In this document: piece after piece, positions 46,337 to 53,751 of the stretch
Layout: every line of letters starts with the position of its first letter
Numbering within the stretch: position 1 is the stretch's first letter
Assembly: GCA_902789325.1 (NCBI GenBank)
Contig: CADANN010000010.1
Span: 1-64,000, forward strand
Source: an uncultured Spirochaetaceae bacterium
GTDB taxonomy: Bacteria > Spirochaetota > Spirochaetia > Treponematales > Treponemataceae
Direction of reading: 5' to 3'
DNA: 64,000 nt
Program-made: the position numbers and the translations under genes
Notes under the pieces: model-generated
Seen by the model: the letters and a program-made list of their open reading frames with translations, nothing else
Database searches by the model: none
Told to the model about the DNA's origin: nothing

Positions 46337-46405
46337 CAAACGCATTATAAGCCGTTTTCACGACTGGAAGCTATTTTAAACAGAAAACATTTTATAATGC
46401 GTTTG
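46337..46405. repeat. inverted pair of the CAAACGCATTATA repeat, in a repeat-dense gap
   Basis: A perfect 14-bp inverted pair (CAAACGCATTATAA at 46337-46350, its complement at 46392-46405) is separated by 41 nt. The surrounding gap 46175-46426 holds more partial relatives such as GGCATTATAATAG (46275) and GCGCATTATTGTG (46319), but no gene. Sequence TAGCTCGCC on the minus strand (near 46411) is shared with the structured element at 27.9 kb (near 27992). Confidence 0.65.
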
Positions 46406-46426
46406 TTTTCGGCGAGCTATTTTGAT

Positions 46427-46600
46427 TCAATGCGTTGAAAGAGTTCCACCTCTGAAAGAGTTGGCAATGCAGGAATCGCGCCCCTTTTTGTGACGCACAA
46501 TGCCGCTGTCGCCCGCAAAACTAAGGTCAGATTCAATCCCTTCCTTTGTGAAATCAATAAGAATTTCTCCAAGAGCAGTTACATCAATTTTCTTTTTCAT
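46427..46600 (-). pseudogene. fructokinase (PfkB) N-terminal stub
   Basis: Reading leftward from ATG 46600 (AAGGA upstream, 9 nt after the regulator's stop), the stub begins MKKKIDVTALGEILIDFTKE and matches the first 20 residues of the intact fructokinase at 36443. After about residue 30 the match ends, and the frame runs through repeat-like sequence to a stop at 46427. The remaining 290 residues of the kinase are missing. It was probably the second gene of a LacI-fructokinase operon, lost by deletion or insertion at the repeat. Confidence 0.75.
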
Positions 46601-46609
46601 AACTTTTCC

Positions 46610-47665
46610 TTATCTTTCAGTAGACTCCCGATAAACGATGTTGGTTTCTATGTAAAGAGTGCGGAACGGAGAATTTGGATTTTTGATTCGTGAAAAAAGC
46701 AGTTCGATTGCCGCGCATCCCATTGCCTGGCCCTTAATGTGGATTGTCGTGAGGCTTGGACTTATGATGCGAGATTCTGGCGAATCGTCAAAGCCGCATA
46801 GGAGCACATCATTCGGTACGTTTTTTCCTAGCTTTTTCAGAACCTGAATTACATCCGTCGCAACAAAATCATTGGCACAAATCAAAACTGACGGGAAAGA
46901 CTTGCAGCTTGTGAATTTTTCTTCAAGATAGGCTATATAATCGCTGTGTGAAGGATAATTCAGTCCGCGGGAATTGCCTGTAAAACACCATTCTGGATGA
47001 TGTTCCATGCCAAATAATCTGATAGCACCCATAAAAGCGTCGTATCTTTCATAAAATGACATACAGTGCAAGGCTTCTCCTACAAAGCCGAAGTCTTTTT
47101 GACCCCTAGAAACCATTTCTTTGATGAATGTGTAAATGCCGCTCCTGTTTTCCATAAGAAGAACGTCCGCAGCAAGTGGTTTTTCTTCAAAAGGAACAGC
47201 TGTGTCAATGAACAAAATCGGAATACCGAGAGAACAAAGCATTTGACTGTATGCCATATCAAACATTTCGACACAGAAAAGGCCTGCAACTCTTTTTGCA
47301 TCAAAATTCACAGGAAGACGACGTTCTTCCCGCTCTTGAGGCATTACTCTGTACATCGTGAAGCCGTAGCCGAGCCTTAATGCCTGAGTTTGCATTTCAT
47401 CAAGCATTTTAGCCGCAAAATGTGAGCTTCCCAACGCGGCTCCTGTGAGCAGCACAAGTTCATTTTTCTCGGATTGTACGGGGGCATTTTCTTTGGTCAT
47501 GGTATTCTGAATGGCAAAGAGTTTATAGCCCATTTCCGCCGCTTTTTTGAGAATAGTATCGCGAGTTGAATCTGCGATAACGCCTGTGCTGTTTATGGCT
47601 TTTGAAACCGTGTTTCTGGAAAGCCCCAATTCATTTGCTATGTCTTGTATCGTTACTTTTGGCAT
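46610..47665 (-). CDS. LacI-family regulator of the second, decayed sugar locus
   Basis: From ATG 47665 the protein has 351 aa: HTH PKVTIQDIANELGLSRNTVS (residues 2-21), then a sugar-binding core (FVATDVIQVLKKLGKNVPND, LLCGFDDSPESRIISPSLTT). A TTG 21 nt upstream is in frame but lies inside the promoter, so ATG is chosen. It heads the remnant fructokinase. Its likely targets carry CAAATGCAC/GTGCATTTG half-sites (47.7-52 kb). Downstream, 46175-46426 contains only repeats. Confidence 0.87.
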   Translation of the reverse strand: MPKVTIQDIANELGLSRNTVSKAINSTGVIADSTRDTILKKAAEMGYKLFAIQNTMTKENAPVQSEKNELVLLTGAALGSSHFAAKMLDEMQTQALRLGYGFTMYRVMPQEREERRLPVNFDAKRVAGLFCVEMFDMAYSQMLCSLGIPILFIDTAVPFEEKPLAADVLLMENRSGIYTFIKEMVSRGQKDFGFVGEALHCMSFYERYDAFMGAIRLFGMEHHPEWCFTGNSRGLNYPSHSDYIAYLEEKFTSCKSFPSVLICANDFVATDVIQVLKKLGKNVPNDVLLCGFDDSPESRIISPSLTTIHIKGQAMGCAAIELLFSRIKNPNSPFRTLYIETNIVYRESTER

Positions 47666-47672
47666 ACCGTCA

Positions 47673-47701
47673 AATTTAATATACAATGTTCATTGTGTCA
47701 A
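47673..47701 (-). promoter_or_regulatory. promoter and operator of the second LacI gene
   Basis: On the minus strand TTGACA (47701-47696), a 17-nt spacer and TAAATT (47678-47673) end 7 nt before ATG 47665. The spacer contains the perfect palindrome ACAATG-TT-CATTGT (47683-47696), and a CAAATGCAC half-site lies at 47699-47707. This suggests autoregulation. Confidence 0.65.
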
Positions 47702-47712
47702 ATGCACAATTA

Positions 47713-49239
47713 TTATTGTGGAACTTTCATACTGATGTTTTCAAAAGTCGCATCTGATTCAGCAGTAAACAGGGCTAAGTCTGCACCATTTATAGAATTA
47801 TAAATTCGGCTGCTCAGAACTTTTGCATCGTCAATGTACAAAATTACAATTTCGTTTTCTGCAACGATTGTAACATGATGCTTTTTACCAGGTTTGAAAG
47901 TAAATTTTGTCAGTGCAATCGGTTCTGAAGAAACTATATTTTCAAATCCACCGAGTTTGTAGCCTTCATAGTGGATGCAGTTTCTCTTTGCATCAAGGGC
48001 AAGGGCGTAGTAATTCTTGAATTTTTTCTTGGGATCTCCAAAAGCAAATCCTGCAATTCCATTTTCTCCAATTGTCACATCACAATCAAAAAGCATTGCA
48101 GCTTCTCTAGTCCCAAGGCTCACAAGAGATTTTTCACCTTTTTTTGCTGAAAGCTGGAACGACTTATTTTGTGAAGTGACATTGCCTTCGGTTTTACCAG
48201 GTGTAAATTCCTTTTTCACAGTAAAATAATCTGTAAGACTTTCTGGCATTTTCACTCCGAGAGAACCGTCTTCGTGCTGTACGAGCTGGTGAATAAGCAG
48301 GTTTCCTGCCCACTGATATTTTCCTGAGTCATAATTTTCATCCTCAGAGCGGCCAAGCCAGCCACAGAGATATCGTTTGCCCTTCAATTCAGCTGTTTTT
48401 GCTGCATAGAAGATAAAATTCGTTCCATCAAGTACGTTGTCTTTTGGTGCCGTAAAAGGACCGTTCATTGTTTTTCCTACAGCATAGTAGGTTACACAAT
48501 CCCAGCTGAAAAAGAGATAATACTTATCGCCCATTTTGAACAAATCAGGACATTCCAGCATATATTGTTTATGAGGTGCGTAAAGAGGGCCCTTAAAAGT
48601 CCAGTTTTTCAAATCAGTTGAGGTAAATTTTGCTACGATTCCACCGTTTGCTTCCTCTCGTGTTGCAACCAGAAGCCAGTAGCAGTTTTCATCATCACTC
48701 CACAAAAGCTGAGGATCACGGAAGTCATTGTTTGAATATCCTTCTGGCGCATAGAGAACTTCATCCTTGAGTTTTTCCCAAGTGATTGCATCACGACTGA
48801 CTGCGTGAAGAATACATTCCTTTGGTTTTCCCTGAGCTGCAAAGGCATCATTATGACCTGTATAGAAGCAGTGATAAAGTCCATCTTTAGCTTTGAAAAA
48901 AGAGCCGGTTCCGATTGCTACATCCGGTTCTGTTGCAATTCCTGTAGGAACTGCAAGGCCTTCGTCTTCATATTGATAAAAATTATCTGTAGAAAATTTG
49001 TGAATAGGATGAAAAGCCTGAATGTTATGTGTTGTTTCATAAAGATAATACAACTCAAGCTTTCCATTGTTTTCAATAGGCATTACATCTGCAACGAATG
49101 CATCATCTGGGGTGGGATAAAGAACTCCTTCCACTGGTTTGAATCCTTCAGCCGCTTCTGCATCGACTGTGCTTGCACAGCCTGCAAGCAATGCCAGAAT
49201 ACCTGCAAAACAAGCAATGGCAATTTTTCTTTTTTTCAT
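47713..49239 (-). CDS. exported GH32-like lipoprotein (paralogue)
   Basis: The 508-aa protein has a lipobox (ALLAGC, Cys21) and a GH32-like domain with FVADVMPIENNGKLELYYLY (candidate nucleophile Asp51), NDFRDPQLLW (Asp175) and LECPDLF (Glu229). A C-terminal beta-sandwich starts near residue 345. It closely parallels the lipoprotein at 37937, suggesting duplication or transfer. Its start lies 20 nt from a CAAATGCAC-N10-GTGCATTTG operator. Confidence 0.83.
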   Translation of the reverse strand: MKKRKIAIACFAGILALLAGCASTVDAEAAEGFKPVEGVLYPTPDDAFVADVMPIENNGKLELYYLYETTHNIQAFHPIHKFSTDNFYQYEDEGLAVPTGIATEPDVAIGTGSFFKAKDGLYHCFYTGHNDAFAAQGKPKECILHAVSRDAITWEKLKDEVLYAPEGYSNNDFRDPQLLWSDDENCYWLLVATREEANGGIVAKFTSTDLKNWTFKGPLYAPHKQYMLECPDLFKMGDKYYLFFSWDCVTYYAVGKTMNGPFTAPKDNVLDGTNFIFYAAKTAELKGKRYLCGWLGRSEDENYDSGKYQWAGNLLIHQLVQHEDGSLGVKMPESLTDYFTVKKEFTPGKTEGNVTSQNKSFQLSAKKGEKSLVSLGTREAAMLFDCDVTIGENGIAGFAFGDPKKKFKNYYALALDAKRNCIHYEGYKLGGFENIVSSEPIALTKFTFKPGKKHHVTIVAENEIVILYIDDAKVLSSRIYNSINGADLALFTAESDATFENISMKVPQ

Positions 49240-49258
49240 TTTTTCCTCCTATATTTTA

Positions 49259-49286
49259 CAAATGCACTATTGGATTTGTGCATTTG
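49259..49286. promoter_or_regulatory. operator CAAATGCAC-N10-GTGCATTTG
   Basis: A perfect 9-bp inverted repeat (49259-49267 and 49278-49286) lies 20 nt upstream of the GH32 lipoprotein gene. It is consistent with binding of the second LacI regulator. Confidence 0.65.
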
Positions 49287-49360
49287 ATACATTATTGTTT
49301 ATAAAACATGATGCGGGATCTGTCAAGTTTTATTTATTTTTTTGTGTTTAAACTCTATTT

Positions 49361-49433
49361 TAATGCAAAAAATGCATTATTTAGTATTAAAATGCAAAAA
49401 AAAACTTGACAAATGCAAAAATTGTTTTACATT
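49361..49433 (+). promoter_or_regulatory. promoter and operators of the porin-FGE operon
   Basis: An operator-like palindrome TAATGCA-AAAAA-TGCATTA (49361-49379) precedes TTGACA (49406-49411), a 16-nt spacer and TACATT (49428-49433). The spacer holds another AATGCAAA half-site, and a GTGCAAAT half-site lies near 49471. The layout closely matches the promoter at 51950. Confidence 0.65.
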
Positions 49434-49502
49434 TAAAACACCTAATGCACTATTATTAATTATGTAATGGTGCAAATGTAAAATATAAAAACAGGAGGTA
49501 AT

Positions 49503-50954
49503 ATGAAAAAACGTTTGTTGGGAGCCTTGCTGGCAGCCGGAACTCTTACGGCAGGCTCTTTATTTGCTGAAACCCACCTGATGCTGGACATGGGGCTTAA
49601 AGTACCCTTTGCTCTCGTTGATGTGGTGTCTAAAGATTCGGGGACGACTACTGAGCTTAGCAAAGTAACGAAGTGGCCTGAGTTTGATGGTGATTTCCGT
49701 TTTAAGCTGGAAAGGGACCGGAGGGCTGGAATGGAAATCAACTTTAAGCCAAAAATTAAACTGGAAGGCGGTGTTGGAGAATGTAAGCTTGATACTTTCT
49801 TTGGATGGTTCAAGCCAACTGATTCGCTCAAAATCGTAGCCGGTACCGCAGATGAGCGGCATTATTTCAAAGGAAGCGAAGAACGTCTTGTAGAGAAATT
49901 CGGCGATATTTCAATTATTGATTGTCATGCTGATAATGAGCTGGGCCTTTATTATGGATTGATTACAGATCCTACAGCCATAAAAAAGTTTGATAAAAAT
50001 GCCGTATGGGGACACGAAGCAGGCTCAATCCGATGGGACCGTTCTTATGGCTGGGCTTCTTCTCAGCTTGGAAACGGTGTTGAGGGGCAGGGAACAAACC
50101 TTCAGCTCATCTATTCAAAAGGTGACAGTGGCTTGTTCGCATCTGCAGTTCTTGTAGGAAACTATAGTCCATTCAGTAGCAAAACAAAAACTGTTGAATG
50201 GACAAACTCTAGCTGGGGAAAGGAAGATTCCGACAAGAGCATTTCATGGGTTCCAGAACCTCAGTTCAGACTTGGATATAGATTTAGAAGTGGCAGCCTG
50301 GAATTAATATATAAAGCTCCTCATTTAGGAAACAATGTGCTTGCTGCATTCTGGCAGCCTCGTCTTATGCGCGATAAGCTGACAGGAACTTTAGGTTTTA
50401 CCTTTGCGAATGACATTGCAGATGGTTCTGAAAAATACAATAAACGAGAAAATGAATTCATGGCTTTTGCCTTTGATGCACGAGTTCAGTACCAGTTCAG
50501 TGAAAAACTTCGGGCCAAGCTTTTCCTGAATTACTCACAGGTTATGCCAGGTGATAAAAATGCCACAAATGATATAAGCAAGCAGTTTGGTGAAAGCGTC
50601 TATCACTACAAAAATTACAAAGGTGAAACCGTAGGTAATAAGGTTGAAAACGGCTTCTATGTTGTAGGTTCAGTCGGCTATACGCTGCCTTATGGAACTC
50701 TCAATCTTGATGGAGGTCTTTATTGGCGTGATCTGGATAACAACGACGGCTATGAGTTGGGTGAAAACTTCTTTACTGTAAAGGGAAGCTGGACCTGGTG
50801 GGTTGTAAATGGAGCCGGCTTCTCACTTGGCGGTTCCTGGTATCACCATATTAATACCGGTGACTATGGAAAGAAAATTAATGGAAACAAATATGATGGA
50901 ATCAAGGATGAACTTACCCTTGGTACATATATAAATATTAAGCTTGGTCTTTAA
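49503..50954 (+). CDS. outer-membrane porin-like beta-barrel protein
   Basis: The 483-aa product has a signal peptide (residues 1-22, ending AGSLFA) and many amphipathic strands with aromatic girdles (SGLFASAVLVGNYSPF, FRLGYRFRSGSLELIYK, ENFFTVKGSWTWWVV). It ends TLGTYINIKLGL. This suggests a sugar-uptake porin of the outer membrane. No named family is recognised. AGGAGG precedes the ATG. It leads a two-gene operon controlled from 49361-49433. Confidence 0.7.
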   Translation: MKKRLLGALLAAGTLTAGSLFAETHLMLDMGLKVPFALVDVVSKDSGTTTELSKVTKWPEFDGDFRFKLERDRRAGMEINFKPKIKLEGGVGECKLDTFFGWFKPTDSLKIVAGTADERHYFKGSEERLVEKFGDISIIDCHADNELGLYYGLITDPTAIKKFDKNAVWGHEAGSIRWDRSYGWASSQLGNGVEGQGTNLQLIYSKGDSGLFASAVLVGNYSPFSSKTKTVEWTNSSWGKEDSDKSISWVPEPQFRLGYRFRSGSLELIYKAPHLGNNVLAAFWQPRLMRDKLTGTLGFTFANDIADGSEKYNKRENEFMAFAFDARVQYQFSEKLRAKLFLNYSQVMPGDKNATNDISKQFGESVYHYKNYKGETVGNKVENGFYVVGSVGYTLPYGTLNLDGGLYWRDLDNNDGYELGENFFTVKGSWTWWVVNGAGFSLGGSWYHHINTGDYGKKINGNKYDGIKDELTLGTYINIKLGL

Positions 50955-50972
50955 ATTATGGAGGAAAATAAA

Positions 50973-51896
50973 ATGAAAAAATTAAAAGCTTTGTTTGGTA
51001 TGCTGGCTATTGCTTCGGCAATTGGATTTATTTCTTGCTCTTCTGGTTCTGATTATGAAGAGCCAAAAAACGCTGGTAACGAGACTGAAACTTATGTTTC
51101 ACAGTATCTTACAATGAAGGAAATTGCGGCAGGAAGCTTCAAATTCAAGTATGGAGCTGATGATACTGCGGAAGATGTTACTCTTTCTTCTTTCAAAATT
51201 TCAGATACTGAAATTACCCAGGAATTGTATGAGGCTGTTATGGGGACAAATCCTAGCAGCTTTAAGGATAATGCTTCTGAAGGGGAAGTTCAGAAAAAAC
51301 GTCCAGTTGATAGCGTAAGTTTCTATGCTGCTCTGGTCTTCTGTAACAAGCTCAGTGAAAAAGAAGGGCTTACACCTGTCTATAAGATTGGTGACAGTAC
51401 AGATACAGAAGCATGGGGCGAGATTCCAACCGAAAATGATGAGACCTGGAATGCTGTAACCGAGGATGAGAATGCAGATGGTTTCAGAATTCCTCACGAA
51501 AAGGAATGGATGTTTGCGGCTCTCGGTGATAAAGCTGAAGATTTTTCTGGTTTTGACAATGCTTGTTTTGCAGGAACTGATAGTGAAGCTGACTTGAATC
51601 AATATGCCTGGTACAAGGCACGTTTGGAAGACGAAAATAACGTTAATGGTGGAAATTCTGATGGAATAACTCACCAGGTTGCAACAAAATCTCCTAATTC
51701 TAATGGACTTTACGACATGAGCGGAAATCTCTGGGAATTGTGCTGGGAGACCATGGCTAACGGAAATCACGTTCGTCGAGGCGGAGCATTTGAGTCCGAC
51801 TGGACAGATCAGCTGTCTGTTTCTACCCGCTGGGATGTTCCTCCTGAAGCTGCATGGAACAGCGTCGGTTTCCGTATTGTGCAAAAGTCGGAATAG
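50973..51896 (+). CDS. FGE-fold (sulfatase-modifying-factor-like) lipoprotein
   Basis: Starting at ATG 50973 (GGAGG 8 nt upstream, inside an earlier in-frame codon at 50958) gives 307 aa. Lipobox FISC ends at Cys22. The FGE/SUMF1 fold shows ISDTEITQELYEAVMGTNPSSF, PVDSVSFYAALVFCNKLSEKEGL, GFRIPHEKEWMFAA, SPNSNGLYDMSGNLWELCWE and RRGGAFESDW. The active-site cysteine pair of true formylglycine-generating enzymes is absent, so a structural or glycan-binding role is more likely. It follows the porin by 18 nt. Confidence 0.82.
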   Translation: MKKLKALFGMLAIASAIGFISCSSGSDYEEPKNAGNETETYVSQYLTMKEIAAGSFKFKYGADDTAEDVTLSSFKISDTEITQELYEAVMGTNPSSFKDNASEGEVQKKRPVDSVSFYAALVFCNKLSEKEGLTPVYKIGDSTDTEAWGEIPTENDETWNAVTEDENADGFRIPHEKEWMFAALGDKAEDFSGFDNACFAGTDSEADLNQYAWYKARLEDENNVNGGNSDGITHQVATKSPNSNGLYDMSGNLWELCWETMANGNHVRRGGAFESDWTDQLSVSTRWDVPPEAAWNSVGFRIVQKSE

Positions 51897-51949
51897 TGAA
51901 GATTTTGTAAAAAATTGTAACAAAACGAATTAAAAATGCACAAATTTGC

Positions 51950-52010
51950 TTGATAAATGCTAAAACTGATTTTACGCTGTTAGTAGATTTGTAAAATCAG
52001 TTTTACAAAT
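51950..52010 (+). promoter_or_regulatory. promoter with two overlapping inverted repeats before the permease stub
   Basis: TTGATA (51950-51955), a 17-nt spacer and TACGCT (51973-51978) form a likely promoter. A 14-bp repeat AAAACTGATTTTAC (51962-51975) pairs with 51991-52004. A second repeat ATTTGTAAAA-TCAG-TTTTACAAAT (51987-52010) shares one of those arms. The two hairpins cannot form together, as in an attenuator, although both may simply be operators. A CACAAATTTGC stretch and an AAATGC half-site precede. Confidence 0.6.
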
Positions 52011-52029
52011 ACACAAAAAGAAAACACAC

Positions 52030-52227
52030 ATGAAATCAAAGACTATGTTGTATGTGCGTGACCATTGGCAGTTGTATGTTATTTTTCTTCTTCCGGCTCT
52101 CGCGCTTACGATAATCTTCCGCTATATTCCGATGGGGCTTCTTTGGGGCTTCCCTGTTCCGATTATCCTTGCGCTTTTGCTCAATCGAGTGCAGAGCCCT
52201 TCACTGGGTGCTCTCCAACAACTATAA
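52030..52227 (+). pseudogene. internally deleted LplB-type permease remnant
   Basis: The 65-codon frame starts MKSKTMLYVRDHWQLYVIFL and covers the first membrane helix of an LplB permease, up to FRYIPMG. It then jumps in frame to WGFPVPIILALLLNRVQS, which matches a segment about 60 residues later in the intact permease (IGFPLPIIVALMLNSLKN). It ends within the dispersed repeat at 52210. The other five helices and the ATPase-contacting loop are gone, so it cannot transport. It once followed the FGE lipoprotein and had its own promoter. Confidence 0.8.
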
Positions 52228-52239
52228 TGCGTTTACCCT
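52210..52239 (-). repeat. dispersed repeat, core CAAACGCATTATA (copy at permease stub)
   Basis: The 30-nt sequence is the inverse of 35015-35044 with a single difference and forms the 3' end of the permease stub. Its position marks the breakpoint of the remnant. Confidence 0.78.
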
Positions 52240-52240
52240 G

Positions 52241-52270
52241 AAAAGGGAACCAGCAATCTGATTCCCTTTT
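52241..52270. terminator. hairpin terminator downstream of argG
   Basis: A perfect 9-bp stem AAAAGGGAA/TTCCCTTTT (52241-52249 and 52262-52270) with a 12-nt loop lies 31 nt beyond the argG stop. A-rich and T-rich flanks allow termination both ways. AAAAGGGAACCAG is also found beside the repeat at 35015. Confidence 0.75.
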
Positions 52271-52301
52271 ACTCGCTTTTTAACGTTTCTTCGCTATCAG
52301 G

Positions 52302-53567
52302 CTACTCTGTCGGACGCTTTTTGAAGCTCTTGCTTTCTGCAATTGCCTGACCTTCGCCTACTTTCTGCTCCATCATAGCACGTACCTTCAAAGGAAGTCC
52401 GAACAATGTAATGAAGCCCTGGGCATCTTTGTGATTGTAAAGTTCACCAGTTGTGAATGATGCAATTGATTCATTGTAGAGGCTGTATTTAGAGCCAGAA
52501 CCTGCACCACGGATAGCACCCTTAATCAATTTTACTTTTGCCCAGCCAGTTACAGTTTCTTCTGTCTTATCAACAAATGCCATACAAGCATCCATCAAAG
52601 TTGTAAACCACTTTCCATCATAGATAAGTTCACCCATGCGGAGAGATACCTGCTGCTTGTAGTGATATGTTTCACGGTCAAGACAAATGTGATCCATCAT
52701 TCTGTGAGCGAAGTAAAGAATTGCTCCACCTGGAGTTTCGTAAACACCGCGGCTCTTCATACCAACACAGCGGTTTTCACAAATATCAACAAGACCAACA
52801 CCATTGCGACCACCAATAACGTTGAGTTCATTCAAGAGGTCGAGGGAGTTCATCTTTTTGCCGTTGAGTCCAACTGGAATACCCTTTTCGAAGTCGATTG
52901 TTACATATTCGCCTTCTTCAGGAGCTTCTTCTGGAACGCAGGTATTTTTAAGCATGTGCTTGTAGTTTGGTTCATTTTCTGTCTTCTCAAGTTCAAGACC
53001 TTCGTGGCTGAGGTGCCAGATGTTCTCGTCACGTGAGTATGACTGGTCTTTCTTCATTGGAACTTCAAGACCACGGTCTTCAAGGAATTTGATTTCAGCT
53101 TCACGGCTGTCCATATTCCATTTGTCATCACGCCATGCAGCGATTACTTTAATATCTGGAGCAAAAGCTTTGATAGCAAGTTCAAAGCGAACCTGGTCAT
53201 TACCTTTACCAGTTGCACCGTGACAGATTGCTACAGCCTTTTCCTGACGTGCATATTCAACAAGAATCTTTCCAATAAGAGGACGTGCAGTTGAAGTTCC
53301 GAGGAGATATTCATCTTCGTAAACTGCATTTGCCTTGAGTGCTGGCCAGATGTATTCTTCAATATATTCCTGACGTGCATCTACAACGTAACATGCAGCG
53401 GCACCAGTTTTGAGAGCACGTGATTTTATTGCTTCCCAGTCATCGCCCTGTCCTACATCAATACATACAGCGATTACATCATAATCATAGTTTTCTTTGA
53501 GCCAAGGAATGATAACTGTTGTATCAAGTCCACCGGAATAAGCAAGTATTACTTTATCTTTTGCCAT
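52302..53567 (-). CDS. argG: argininosuccinate synthase
   Basis: From ATG 53567 (GGAGG 5 nt upstream; an in-frame TTG at 53579 is rejected) the enzyme has 421 aa. It begins KVILAYSGGLDTTVIIPWL, the N-type ATP pyrophosphatase loop, and carries CHGATGKGNDQVRFE, NGKKMNSLDLLNELN and GRNGVGLVDICENRCVG. It joins citrulline and aspartate in arginine synthesis. No other arg gene is nearby. Codon bias suggests good expression. Confidence 0.97.
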   Translation of the reverse strand: MAKDKVILAYSGGLDTTVIIPWLKENYDYDVIAVCIDVGQGDDWEAIKSRALKTGAAACYVVDARQEYIEEYIWPALKANAVYEDEYLLGTSTARPLIGKILVEYARQEKAVAICHGATGKGNDQVRFELAIKAFAPDIKVIAAWRDDKWNMDSREAEIKFLEDRGLEVPMKKDQSYSRDENIWHLSHEGLELEKTENEPNYKHMLKNTCVPEEAPEEGEYVTIDFEKGIPVGLNGKKMNSLDLLNELNVIGGRNGVGLVDICENRCVGMKSRGVYETPGGAILYFAHRMMDHICLDRETYHYKQQVSLRMGELIYDGKWFTTLMDACMAFVDKTEETVTGWAKVKLIKGAIRGAGSGSKYSLYNESIASFTTGELYNHKDAQGFITLFGLPLKVRAMMEQKVGEGQAIAESKSFKKRPTE

Positions 53568-53654
53568 ATTAGCCTCCAAATTGCATAAATATACACAAAA
53601 TATACAGTTTTATGCAAAAATATGCAAGACATCTATATAATAATTTGTCATACA

Positions 53655-53739
53655 TTAAGTCGACCTCTATGTAAAAAAGCCCCTTTGCCAACGGGGATGA
53701 TGTTGTCAAAGGAGCTTTTTTACGACGAGTCCGACTTAA
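53655..53739 (-). terminator. bipartite hairpin terminator with conserved apex, copy 2
   Basis: The element starts 12 nt after the stop of the leftward gene at 53752. The inner stem GTAAAAAAGC/GCTTTTTTAC is followed by a C·A mismatch, CCTTTG/CAAAGG, a C·T mismatch and CAAC/GTTG with the 9-nt loop ATCATCCCC on the transcribed strand. The outer stem is TTAAGTCG/CGACTTAA. The mismatch positions and apex equal those of copy 1 (285-357), although the stem sequences differ. Confidence 0.8.
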
Positions 53740-53751
53740 CAATACGAAGTT

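Noticed and set aside
46175-46426. CRISPR array or IS element
   Set aside because: The repeats are short, inverted and unevenly spaced, and no transposase frame is present.
48805-49287. 160-codon frame opposite the GH32 lipoprotein start
   Set aside because: Its composition is unlike a real protein (Cys/Phe/Lys-rich), it overlaps an operator and it has no ribosome-binding site.
50973-51896. Active formylglycine-generating enzyme
   Set aside because: The fold is there but the active-site cysteine pair is not, and no sulfatase gene is in the window.
52030-52227. Intact small membrane protein
   Set aside because: Close match to two separated segments of an LplB permease makes a deletion remnant much more likely.
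53655-53739. Integron attC site
   Set aside because: GTTAAGT looks like a core site, but the inverse core is at the wrong end, an intrinsic-terminator T-run is present, and no integrase or cassette array is nearby.
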